A DNA stretch of 11,224 nucleotides from the NCBI GenBank assembly GCA_016201185.1, contig JACQDG010000302.1, forward strand, positions 1-11,224, given 5' to 3'. Position numbers and translations under genes: made by a program. Positions within the stretch are counted from its first letter, which is position 1, and each line of letters starts with the position of its first letter. Below, in pieces: positions 1-5,755 of this stretch. This DNA is from Acidobacteriota bacterium. GTDB taxonomy: Bacteria; Acidobacteriota; Terriglobia; Bryobacterales; JACQDG01. The notes beneath the pieces are model-generated. The model was not told where the DNA came from. It made no database searches and saw nothing but the letters and a program-made list of their open reading frames with translations.

Positions 1-90
1 GCAAGGCGCGAGTTTGGTTTCTCGCCGGCGGTGTCTTTCGGGGAGGGAATGAAGCGCACGATCCAGTGGCTGAAACGCGAGATGGCATGA
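1..90 (+). CDS. NAD-dependent epimerase/dehydratase, C-terminal end (partial, cut by window edge)
   Basis: The frame is open from the first base and stops at TGA 88-90, giving 29 residues that begin ARREFGFSPAVSF and end TIQWLKREMA. This is the usual tail of extended short-chain dehydrogenases (sugar-nucleotide epimerases or 3-beta-HSD-like): a basic stretch, FGFxP, then an EGM/EGL helix followed by a W-containing helix. The catalytic YxxxK and NAD-binding GxxGxxG parts would lie upstream, outside the window. A second copy of the same tail, with a longer upstream part, is at 4143-4412 and supports the family call. The context (FkbM methyltransferase, membrane glycosyltransferase) fits nucleotide-sugar or surface-glycan metabolism. 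Whether the gene is intact upstream cannot be seen. Confidence 0.7.
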   Translation, partial: ARREFGFSPAVSFGEGMKRTIQWLKREMA

Positions 91-163
91 CTGAGAGGCT
101 GCTGCCAGGGCTGCGCAGCAGTCGCGGAATGTTGGGGATTAACGGCGCGGGGTTAAGCGGGCG
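1..163 (+). repeat. Direct repeat copy A (epimerase 3' end plus downstream flank)
   Basis: This segment matches 4323-4484 in the same orientation. Through the coding part (1-90 against 4323-4412) I count four or fewer mismatches. After the stop codon similarity falls but stays alignable, with small indels, up to the shared AGCGGGCG at 156-163 / 4477-4484. Beyond that the copies diverge. The left end of the repeat is outside the window. The last eight or so codons of the antisense FkbM gene lie inside this repeat. Confidence 0.85.
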
Positions 164-831
164 ACGCCGGTCAGCGGCACGAACACTAAATTGGACGATC
201 CGGGGGCTTTCGGCCGCATCTCGTAGCCGTGGGAGGCAAGGAACTCCGGGTAGATGCCTTCGTGAGCCTCAATGATGAGGATGGGGTGATCGTGCTCAAT
301 CAGGTTCCGCATACCGCGGAGGACCGAGACTTCATGTTTTTCCACATCGATCTTTATAAGCCCGACACGGTGAGGGAACGGCAGCTCGTCGAGAGCGACG
401 CAGAGGACCGCTCGATCGCCCCCGGTGCATACTCGGGCCTGGAAATAATTCGGCAGGCCGTCCGCGGTGGTGGGCACCCGCAAGCGTAGCAGGCCGGCGC
501 GTTCCGAAACAGCGACGTTGAGCAGAGTGATGTTGCGATAACGCGCTCGACGTGCCATGGCGGCCAAAATTTCGGCGGTTTCGCTGATTGGTTCAAAAGC
601 GATGACACGCCCTTCTTCGCCGACGAGTTCCGAGAGTCGTAATGTGTACTGCCCGACGTTTGCGCCAATGTCAAGAACCCAGTCACCCTGGTGCACCAGG
701 TCGGGGAGTTGGTCAAATTCCGGCTCATCGGACCGGAAGCGGCCCGCCGCCAACTCAAGCCGGTATATGCAGGCCCGCAGTGCTTGTCGGGCGGGAAACG
801 GCAAATGGGACGCCAAACGTTTCAGAAGCAT
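139..831 (-). CDS. FkbM family SAM-dependent methyltransferase
   Basis: A 230-aa protein of the FkbM class, which typically O-methylates sugars or other hydroxyls in glycans and secondary metabolites. SAM-binding motif I is VLDIGANVGQYT (residues 52-63). The acidic ribose-binding residue is E80 in AFEP. The family hallmark KIDVEKHE lies at 160-167, with K165 where IDVEGxE is usual. The protein ends in the LVFVP strand typical of the fold, and its length is normal for the family. The start ATG (831) is preceded by AGGT five bases upstream, inside a hairpin described separately. It is divergent from the membrane glycosyltransferase at 973, with about 140 bp between. The last ~8 residues are encoded within direct repeat A, so the natural C-terminus may have been replaced. 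The substrate is unknown; glycan methylation is inferred from context. Confidence 0.88.
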   Translation of the reverse strand: MLLKRLASHLPFPARQALRACIYRLELAAGRFRSDEPEFDQLPDLVHQGDWVLDIGANVGQYTLRLSELVGEEGRVIAFEPISETAEILAAMARRARYRNITLLNVAVSERAGLLRLRVPTTADGLPNYFQARVCTGGDRAVLCVALDELPFPHRVGLIKIDVEKHEVSVLRGMRNLIEHDHPILIIEAHEGIYPEFLASHGYEMRPKAPGSSNLVFVPLTGVARLTPRR

Positions 832-833
832 TC

Positions 834-853
834 GCTACCTGCGCCAGGGTAGC
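834..853 (-). promoter_or_regulatory. Inverted repeat over the FkbM ribosome-binding site
   Basis: GCTACC at 834-839 pairs with GGTAGC at 848-853. Two inner pairs and one bulged base extend the stem to about 8 bp around a three-base loop. In the minus-strand mRNA the hairpin ends two bases before the ATG, and its 3' arm contains the AGGT that would act as Shine-Dalgarno. It could mask the ribosome site or be an operator, or it could be chance. Function is inference only. Confidence 0.4.
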
Positions 854-972
854 TGTAAGTGTACACCCGGTCCCCCTCCAGCGCGACTGCCGCCAGCTCC
901 GGCTTCCCGGGACCGTCCTGGCCGTGTCAAAAGTTCGGTGAGAGTACCCCCGGCTCCGGTAGACTCATTTAC

Positions 973-2778
973 ATGGGGAAAGGGATCGTGACGCGCGAGG
1001 CCGTCCTACGGCTCTTGGTCGCCTCCGGCGTCGCGGTGACCATCGTTACTGAAGCGCTTGGGGCCCTCTATTTGCTGCGCCGTGGAACCCTCCTTGCCGT
1101 CTGGGTGGCCCTGGGCGCGGGAGCGGTGTTGGTTTTCCGGGAGCGCCTCTCGTTTCGCATTCCGCGATTTTCGGCGCTGGACGCCGTCCTTCTGGCAGGG
1201 GTCGCCGCGATCCTCGTCCTCGTCGCCTTCACCGCGATCGAGAGCCCTCCCAACAGCGCCGACGCCATGGCATACCACATGCCGCGGGTGGTCTATTGGG
1301 AGCAGGCCGCGAGTGTCTCGTTCTTCCCGACCCTTTACTTCAATCAAATCATGCTCCCGCCGCTCGCCGAGTACATGATGCTGCACACCTACGTGCTCTC
1401 CGGCGGAGATAGGTGGATCAATCTTGTGCAGTGGTTGGGCTTTGCTGGAAGCGTGCTCGCCGTGTCCCTGATCGCACAGGCCCTCGGTGCGGGCGCACGG
1501 GGACAAGTGATCGCCGCCGTGTTCTGCGCGACCATCCCCAACGGGATTCTGCAGGCGTCCGGCGCTAAGAACGAATGCCTGCTGTCATTGTGGCTGGCGG
1601 CCATGGTGTATTTTGCTCTGCGGTTCTCGATAGTTGAAATGGGCCTGTCCCTCGGTCTGGCGCTGATGACCAAGGGAACAGCGTACCTGTTTGCACCTGC
1701 AATGCTCATCGCCATCTTTCTTCCGGTTCTCCGGCAGGAGCGGAATAGCCTGCTGCGCGCGGCTCCCGTGGTGGTTCTCTGCGTGTTAACGCTGAATGGC
1801 CCGCAGTACTGGCGGAACTTCGTCTTCAGCGGCTCCGTGCTGGGGTACGACTCGGCCCACGGAGACGGATTCTTCCGCTGGCGGAACGAGCCTCTCGGCC
1901 TGCGGCCTACAGTGTCCAATCTGCTGCGAAACCTTGCCGTCCATCTCGGCGCCCGAAGCCCTGCCTGGAACCAGGGCGTTTACGACTTCGTCGCGCGGGT
2001 GCATCGACGTCTCGGCATCGACTTGAACGATCCGGGTACGACGTGGCGCTGGGATACATTTCGGCCCCCGGTCAACTCCAACCACGAGGCGGACGCGCCA
2101 AATCGCTGGCAGTTGCTCCTGCTCGGGGCCGCTGCTTTCCTTCTCCCGCGCGGGCCCCGACGATGGCTCTGGTACTACCTGGGTATAGTCTTGGCGTTCG
2201 GGCTGTTCTGCTTCTATCTCAAGTGGATGCCCTGGATGGCCCGGTTGCATCTGCCGTTGTTCGTGCTCGCCTCGCCCATAGCCGGGCTCCTGGCGGAGAA
2301 CGTTCTGCCCGTCTTGCCCCAGGCGGCCCTCTGCCTCCTGCTGCTGAACAATTCCAGGCCTTACGTCTTGGAGAACTGGACGCGGCCGCTAAAGGGTCCT
2401 CGGAGTGTATTGAGAACCGCCCGGAACAACAACTATTTCTCCGACATGACGCCGTGGAACAACCAGGCCACCTATCTGAAGACGGTCGATCTGGTCCGGC
2501 GCAGCGGCTGCCGTGATATCGGAATTGACATTCGCTATTTCGCACTGGAGTATCCACTTCAGGTCCTGCTCCGCCAGGCCGTCCCGGGAGCCAGGTTCAT
2601 CCATACCGGAGTCCATAACGCCTCGTCGCGGTACCATCCGGATCCGGCAATGGAGCCTTGCGCGGTGGTCTGCCTTGATTGCGCCTGGCACGACGAAACG
2701 ATCGCTTTGTACCGAGGACTTGGAGAGTCGGAAACGGTGGACCGATTTGCGCTGTTCTTGCGAAGGGCGAAACAATGA
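973..2778 (+). CDS. GT-C membrane glycosyltransferase, family 39 / ArnT-RgtABCD-like
   Basis: A 601-aa polytopic inner-membrane protein. Such enzymes transfer a sugar from a polyprenyl-phosphate donor to a lipid, protein or glycan on the outer face of the membrane. I see roughly 11-12 hydrophobic segments, the first at about residues 9-34. The first large loop carries an acidic residue (D97, in NSADAMAYHMPRVVYW) at the place where GT-C enzymes keep their catalytic Asp. A soluble C-terminal part of about 150 residues follows the last membrane span. The open frame extends back to 859, but that leader is Pro/Ser-rich and not hydrophobic, so ATG 973 was chosen. GTG 988, preceded by GGGAAAGGGA, is a real alternative. 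TAGACT at 960-965 resembles a -10 box and would make an ATG-973 transcript nearly leaderless. Acceptor and donor are unknown. An intrinsic terminator follows 40 bases after the stop. Confidence 0.8.
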   Translation: MGKGIVTREAVLRLLVASGVAVTIVTEALGALYLLRRGTLLAVWVALGAGAVLVFRERLSFRIPRFSALDAVLLAGVAAILVLVAFTAIESPPNSADAMAYHMPRVVYWEQAASVSFFPTLYFNQIMLPPLAEYMMLHTYVLSGGDRWINLVQWLGFAGSVLAVSLIAQALGAGARGQVIAAVFCATIPNGILQASGAKNECLLSLWLAAMVYFALRFSIVEMGLSLGLALMTKGTAYLFAPAMLIAIFLPVLRQERNSLLRAAPVVVLCVLTLNGPQYWRNFVFSGSVLGYDSAHGDGFFRWRNEPLGLRPTVSNLLRNLAVHLGARSPAWNQGVYDFVARVHRRLGIDLNDPGTTWRWDTFRPPVNSNHEADAPNRWQLLLLGAAAFLLPRGPRRWLWYYLGIVLAFGLFCFYLKWMPWMARLHLPLFVLASPIAGLLAENVLPVLPQAALCLLLLNNSRPYVLENWTRPLKGPRSVLRTARNNNYFSDMTPWNNQATYLKTVDLVRRSGCRDIGIDIRYFALEYPLQVLLRQAVPGARFIHTGVHNASSRYHPDPAMEPCAVVCLDCAWHDETIALYRGLGESETVDRFALFLRRAKQ

Positions 2779-2818
2779 AAGGCAGCGGAGCGTTTGGCCG
2801 GCAGTGTTGCTTTCCCTG

Positions 2819-2848
2819 GGGCCGGCCGTTGCGGCCAGCCTTTCTTTC
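2819..2848 (+). terminator. Intrinsic terminator after the GT-C glycosyltransferase
   Basis: The arms GGGCCGGCCG (2819-2828) and CGGCCAGCCT (2832-2841) form a 10-bp stem with one mismatch and a TTG loop. The T-rich tail TTTCTTTC (2841-2848) follows at once. It lies 40 bases after the stop at 2778. The rest of the gap to the next gene (2849-2970) holds only two short palindromes (2915-2929 and 2939-2956), neither with a T-run. Confidence 0.7.
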
Positions 2849-2970
2849 GATCTGAAAGACTAAGAAGAGCTTGTGTCTGAGTTTGTGGGTCACTGCGGAT
2901 GCTTCCCTCGAACGGCTCCGCCGTGGAGCGTTGGCCTGGTTTTATGGACGTAAAACGGTTTGCAGCATCG

Positions 2971-3880
2971 TCAATCGGTGTAAATAAGCAACGGATAACG
3001 GTCAATCGTTAAGGACGTGCGTTTGACGGCGAGGCAATACGTCTGTTCACCTCGGTTCTCTACGCTGTATCCGTTTTCGTGAAGAAAGTGGAGAAGTGGC
3101 AGATAGGTTGCGAACTCTGGAGTGAACGTTGTGAATAGCGATTGCACTTCGAACCCCGCAGCCTTGACCGCCTCACCGATTTCATACGCTGTGTACTCGC
3201 GCATATGTCCGATCTCGGGTGGTTCATCCGGGCGCGGCCGCGCATAGAGAAAGAACACCTGGGGATTGTTGCGTCCTTCAAGTGCCCTGGCAACGCTCGT
3301 AATGCTTCCGGCGTTGGGAGTGGTGATCAGGAGGTATCCGCCATCCCGTAGTGTCCTACGAGCTTCGAGTAGCATGTGCATCGGGTCGTAGATAAGGTGC
3401 TCAATGATCTCGCCTGCAATAACCACGTCGAAGTAATCATCCGGATACGGAAACGTGTCGCGCTCGATATCGAAAAGATCCACAACACACCTGAACGTCC
3501 AGTCAGGAAAACTCGACAGTCTTGGGATCGGTGGCCTCGATCGGCCCGTAATAGGCCCCCCGAACCTCCGTGTAGCCACGGAGCCTTTGGAGAAACGGAG
3601 TAATCTGCATATAGCAACCGAGTTCCAGCGCTCGCCCCGCCCCTCCTGCAGGAGGAACGAGGGCGAGGGTTCGAGCGAGCCGTGGAAGGTGTTTCGCCAA
3701 GTAGGCCTTGGTATGGTTGTCCGCTACCGGGAGTTGTCTCAGGGCCTCTTCGGCCTGCCGTAACGCTTCTTCGTGGAATGGTGGTTCACTCGTGTAATCC
3801 GCGGTTGAGCTAAAGTGATAGTTCAGTCGCTGCAACAGATGGTGAATCATCCGAAGGTGAAGAGGCAATCGCGCCACCAT
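2971..3880 (-). pseudogene. Class I SAM-dependent methyltransferase, broken by a one-base frameshift
   Basis: Two minus-strand frames together make one methyltransferase of about 302 residues. The N-terminal part runs from ATG 3880 (alternative starts TTG 3892, ATG 3850) and contains SAM motif I as ALELGCY near residue 84. It stops at TGA 3503-3505, just after DPKTVEFS. The other part, in the next frame, continues with PDWTFRCVVDLFDIERD, then the acidic FDVVIAGEIIEHL motif, GGYLLITTPN, and a C-terminal alpha/beta region ending at 2971. Removing one base from the four-A run at 3508-3511 (TTTT in the mRNA sense) gives EFPDWTFRCVVD and joins the parts with no residue lost. This is the Methyltransf_11/23 type often found among glycan genes. 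It is either a recent pseudogene or a sequencing error. The catalytic domain straddles the break, so neither half alone should work. Confidence 0.8.
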
Positions 3881-3960
3881 CAGACATCTCAATCAGGGTC
3901 TCCGTTTCGGACTCCTGGTGGCTGCAAGTATACACCAACGTCGAGCGCTTCGAGTATCTC

Positions 3961-4143
3961 GGCGCGAAGATTGGAGGTGTTCCGGCGGAGGTGCAGTATG
4001 CGGGCGCGGCGCCGGGTCTGGTGGCGGGCGTGTTACAGGTGAACGCCAAAGTTCCGGACGGCGTCACTCCTGGAAGCGCCGTGCCGGTAACAATCACGGT
4101 GGGAACGGCGACTAGCCCGAATGGCGTAACGCTGGCGGTCCGG
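3961..4143 (+). pseudogene. Fragment of a TIGR03437-type (Solibacter C-terminal) domain
   Basis: One forward frame reads IGGVPAEVQYAGAAPGLVAG, then VLQVNAKVPDGVTPGSAVPV, then TITVGTATSPNGVTLAVR. This is the signature pattern of the TIGR03437 domain, found at the C-terminus of large secreted, Ig-like or beta-propeller proteins in Solibacter-type acidobacteria. In intact proteins hundreds of residues precede it. Here nothing recognisable lies upstream before the methyltransferase start at 3880, and I see no start codon with a ribosome site. At about 4143 homology jumps to an epimerase tail in another frame. It is therefore a stranded domain fragment. It also gives the best lineage hint in the window. 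Confidence 0.75.
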
Positions 4144-4412
4144 CGCTGGCCGATGGATTGGGAAAACGCCGCCCCTGGATCAACATTCCTTCCGCGATCG
4201 CGTTTCCACTGGCTCGCATTCTTGAGGTCCCGCATCAGCATTTACGGATCCCCGGACGCCCCCGGCTCACTCGTCACGCAGTCTATCTGCTCTCGCGCAA
4301 CCAGGAGTATCCCACCGAGAAGGCAAGGCGCGAGTTTGGTTTCTCGCCGGCGGTGTCTTTCGAGGAGGGAATGGAGCGCACGATCCAGTGGCTGAAACGG
4401 GAGATGGCATGA
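4143..4412 (+). pseudogene. Second copy of the epimerase C-terminus (5'-truncated)
   Basis: This frame reads ALADGLGKRRPWINIPSAIA, then a hydrophobic FPLARILE helix, RLTRHAVYLLSRNQEYPTEK, and ends ARREFGFSPAVSF through TIQWLKREMA with stop TGA 4410-4412. That is about the last 89 residues of a roughly 330-residue NAD-dependent epimerase. The NAD-binding fold and catalytic triad are missing. The final 29 codons are nearly identical to the gene end at 1-90. Upstream, the frame abuts the TIGR03437 fragment, which is in a different frame, so no fusion protein is made. No convincing ribosome site precedes the TTG at 4158, so I treat it as a remnant of a duplication. Confidence 0.75.
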
Positions 4413-4484
4413 CAGAGAGGCTGCTGCCAGGGCTGCCGAGAAGGCGCGGAATGTCGGGAATAGCGGCGCGGGGTGGAGCGGGCG
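4323..4484 (+). repeat. Direct repeat copy B (epimerase 3' end plus downstream flank)
   Basis: Partner of the repeat at 1-163, in the same orientation. Similarity ends at 4484, four bases before the CTGTCAACAAA motif that flanks the toxin-antitoxin module. The left limit of homology cannot be set because copy A runs off the window. Confidence 0.85.
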
Positions 4485-4487
4485 GAA

Positions 4488-4498
4488 CTGTCAACAAA
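4488..4498 (+). repeat. Direct repeat CTGTCAACAAA, left of the toxin-antitoxin module
   Basis: Identical 11-mers occur at 4488-4498 and 5468-5478, on either side of the toxin-antitoxin pair. The first eight bases, CTGTCAAC, recur at 5643-5650 next to tRNA-Gln. Confidence 0.6.
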
Positions 4499-4604
4499 TG
4501 GAAGGGCAGGAGTTCGTCATAGGAAGAAATGGCTGCCCAGAAAACGTGGTTTTCCAACTTTTTCTCCAGTCGCCTTCTCCTCCCCGAGCGCAAGCCGTAG
4601 GGAG

Positions 4605-4670
4605 CGCAGCCGCAGCGCCGAAGGCGTTAAAGCCGTGGACGTGAATGGCTTGCGTCGGCTGTGACTTCGG
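4605..4670. repeat. Palindrome-rich segment, possible REP-like element
   Basis: Several short inverted repeats are nested here: CGCC-GAA-GGCG around 4616-4625, CCGAAG (4618-4623) with CTTCGG (4665-4670), and AAGCC (4630-4634) with GGCTT about 12 bases further on. Clusters like this occur in REP-type intergenic elements and in small structured RNAs. No second copy exists in this window, so the repeat nature is inference. Confidence 0.3.
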
Positions 4671-4734
4671 ATAGTCTCAATCAACTCTTTCCCTACAGGC
4701 AAGCATTCGGTATCCTGTTGTTGAGGGCTTGGCC

Positions 4735-5010
4735 ATGGCTAACAGTTTTGTACACAGGGTGAGCGACCTCGCGCCGGAGGAACGAACCCTCGTGGAGCGG
4801 TGGCTTGGCCGCGCCGTCTCCCAGGACGAGACCATCAGTCTCAACGCTTACAAGCCCCACGCCGCCCCGGTCGGTCCTGAGCTTGAGTCTCTTCGGCAGG
4901 AGATCGTATCCCAGGCCCGCGAGATTGGGTCGCGTCAAGAGATCCGTGAAGAGGAAGCCGACGCCCTTGTGGACGAGGCGTTTGCCGAGATCCGCCGCAA
5001 ACCCGCGTGA
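4735..5010 (+). CDS. Putative type II antitoxin, partner of the PIN toxin
   Basis: A 91-aa acidic protein placed directly before a PIN toxin gene. The N-terminal helix contains LAPEERTLVERWLGRAVSQD, a pattern I associate with small antitoxins paired with PIN toxins. The C-terminal half (about residues 48-88) is a charged amphipathic helix rich in Glu and Arg, as in antitoxin tails that wrap the toxin. No clear ribbon-helix-helix or AbrB motif is visible, so DNA binding is unproven. Start ATG 4735 is preceded by GAGGG with a seven-base spacer; the TTG at 4729 in frame is less likely. Its TGA stop (5008-5010) overlaps the toxin GTG start, so translation is probably coupled and the antitoxin is made first. 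The call rests mainly on gene arrangement. Confidence 0.7.
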   Translation: MANSFVHRVSDLAPEERTLVERWLGRAVSQDETISLNAYKPHAAPVGPELESLRQEIVSQAREIGSRQEIREEEADALVDEAFAEIRRKPA

Positions 5011-5447
5011 GATTCACGCTGGATTCGAACATTCTCGTCCGGGCCGTGACTAGCCCGCACGGACCGGCGCTCCGAGTTCTCGATACCGTTCTTGGCGCCC
5101 ACGCGCTGGTCCTGTCCCGATTCATCCTGGATGAGGTCGAGCGCGTACTGCTCTATCCACGCCTCCAGGCGCGATACCGGATCACCCCGAAGGAGGCGGC
5201 GCGCTTCGCCGGAAGTCTCGCGGACGCTTCTCATCTGGTCGAGCCAGTTGTCGTACGGCCCATCGTGCTGTCAGATCCTGATGACGATCCCGTGCTGTAC
5301 ACGGCGGTGGACGGGAAGGCGGATGTCCTGTGCACCCGGAACATCCAGCACTGCGCAGCGCCGGAGGTCCGCAGCTTCTGTGCCGAGCGAGGCATCCGCG
5401 TCATGACCGACTTGGATGTTCTGCACGATTTGCTGGGCGGCGGCTAG
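5007..5447 (+). CDS. PIN-domain toxin, COG1569-like putative ribonuclease
   Basis: A 146-aa single-domain PIN protein. PIN toxins cut RNA using a cluster of acidic residues that hold Mg/Mn. Visible here are D6 (FTLDSNILVRA), E43 (ILDEVERVLLYPRL), D94 in the family signature SDPDDDPVLYTAV, and D106 (KADVLCTRN). The last acidic position, usually TGD or TRD, is N112, which may weaken metal binding. The GTG start overlaps the antitoxin stop (GTGA) and has no ribosome site of its own, so expression should depend on the antitoxin. Length is normal for COG1569. The gene lies between direct repeats of CTGTCAACAAA, consistent with a mobile module. The RNA target cannot be predicted. Confidence 0.85.
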   Translation: MRFTLDSNILVRAVTSPHGPALRVLDTVLGAHALVLSRFILDEVERVLLYPRLQARYRITPKEAARFAGSLADASHLVEPVVVRPIVLSDPDDDPVLYTAVDGKADVLCTRNIQHCAAPEVRSFCAERGIRVMTDLDVLHDLLGGG

Positions 5448-5467
5448 AGAGAAACGGTGCTCGCCGT

Positions 5468-5478
5468 CTGTCAACAAA
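5468..5478 (+). repeat. Direct repeat CTGTCAACAAA, right of the toxin-antitoxin module
   Basis: Exact copy of 4488-4498, starting 20 bases after the toxin stop. Together the copies enclose 969 bp holding the toxin-antitoxin pair and its upstream palindromic segment. Confidence 0.6.
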
Positions 5479-5602
5479 GCAAGCCGAACTTGGGAACCCG
5501 CTTTCCTGGAGGGGCTCGGAGTGCTGCTGATTTGGCCGTGACGGTAAAGCGGGAGCAGGGGGTCGGAGAGATCAACAATCCTAAGCGCAGCTTTGTGGGC
5601 CG

Positions 5603-5643
5603 GCTTTCTCGAACTCGGGGAAGATTCTCCAGTTCGAAAAAGC
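5603..5643. repeat. Long imperfect hairpin beside tRNA-Gln
   Basis: GCTTTCTCGAACT (5603-5615) pairs with AGTTCGAAAAAGC (5631-5643): 13 positions with one mismatch, including a perfect 7-bp TCGAACT/AGTTCGA core. A further 5 bp (5617-5621 with 5626-5630, one G-T) closes on a four-base loop. Neither strand has a T-run after the stem, so it is not a classical terminator. It lies 12 bases past the tRNA 3' end, so it may help end or process that transcript, or be the remnant of a small element. Confidence 0.6.
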
Positions 5644-5655
5644 TGTCAACTGATT

Positions 5656-5729
5656 TGGCTGACCGGGGAGGATTCGAACCTCCATTCCAGGATCCAAAGT
5701 CCCGTGTCCTGCCATTGGACGACCGGTCA
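5656..5729 (-). tRNA. tRNA-Gln (anticodon TTG)
   Basis: A complete 74-base cloverleaf can be folded on the minus strand: acceptor stem TGACCGG/CCGGTCA, D stem GTCC/GGAC, anticodon stem CGGGA/TCCTG around loop CTTTGGA (anticodon TTG, reading CAA and probably CAG), four-base variable loop, T stem GGAGG/CCTCC around TTCGAAT, discriminator G and an encoded CCA. It begins 26 bases after the ybdD stop and could be co-transcribed with it, but a -10-like box lies in that gap. Confidence 0.95.
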
Positions 5730-5744
5730 AGAGGCGCCAGAATT

Positions 5745-5750
5745 AGTGTA
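5745..5750 (-). promoter_or_regulatory. Possible -10 box of the tRNA-Gln gene
   Basis: The minus strand reads TACACT here, placing a start point about 9 bases before the tRNA 5' end, a usual distance for tRNA promoters. I found no good -35 hexamer at 16-18 bases spacing inside ybdD, so this is tentative. Confidence 0.35.
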
Positions 5751-5755
5751 GCATC

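Larger units (their letters stand above)
4413..4734. other. Gene-free stretch (322 bp)
   Basis: No coding frame here looks real. The short minus-strand frame at 4517-4702 is Arg/Leu/Ser-rich, as expected from non-coding GC-rich DNA. The first 72 bases belong to direct repeat B. CTGTCAACAAA (4488-4498) follows, then 4570-4670 is crowded with short palindromes. Just before the antitoxin, TATCCT (4711-4716) vaguely resembles a -10 box without a convincing -35. Confidence 0.5.

Noticed and set aside
859..972. Upstream extension of the GT-C glycosyltransferase
   Set aside because: The 38 extra residues are Ser/Pro-rich and do not look like the N-terminus of a membrane protein, and the putative -10 box lies within it.
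3810..4241. Minus-strand open frame opposite the TIGR03437 fragment
   Set aside because: The plus-strand frame matches a known domain, while the minus frame is Thr/Pro/Ser-rich antisense sequence that overlaps the methyltransferase start.
4517..4702. Short minus-strand frame in the gene-free stretch
   Set aside because: Its Arg/Leu/Ser-rich content comes from palindromic GC-rich DNA. It has no ribosome site and no recognisable motif.
5644..5649. Perfect TTGACA (-35 consensus) on the minus strand within CTGTCAAC
   Set aside because: No acceptable -10 hexamer lies 16-18 bases downstream here or at the copy at 5469-5474, so a promoter cannot be supported.
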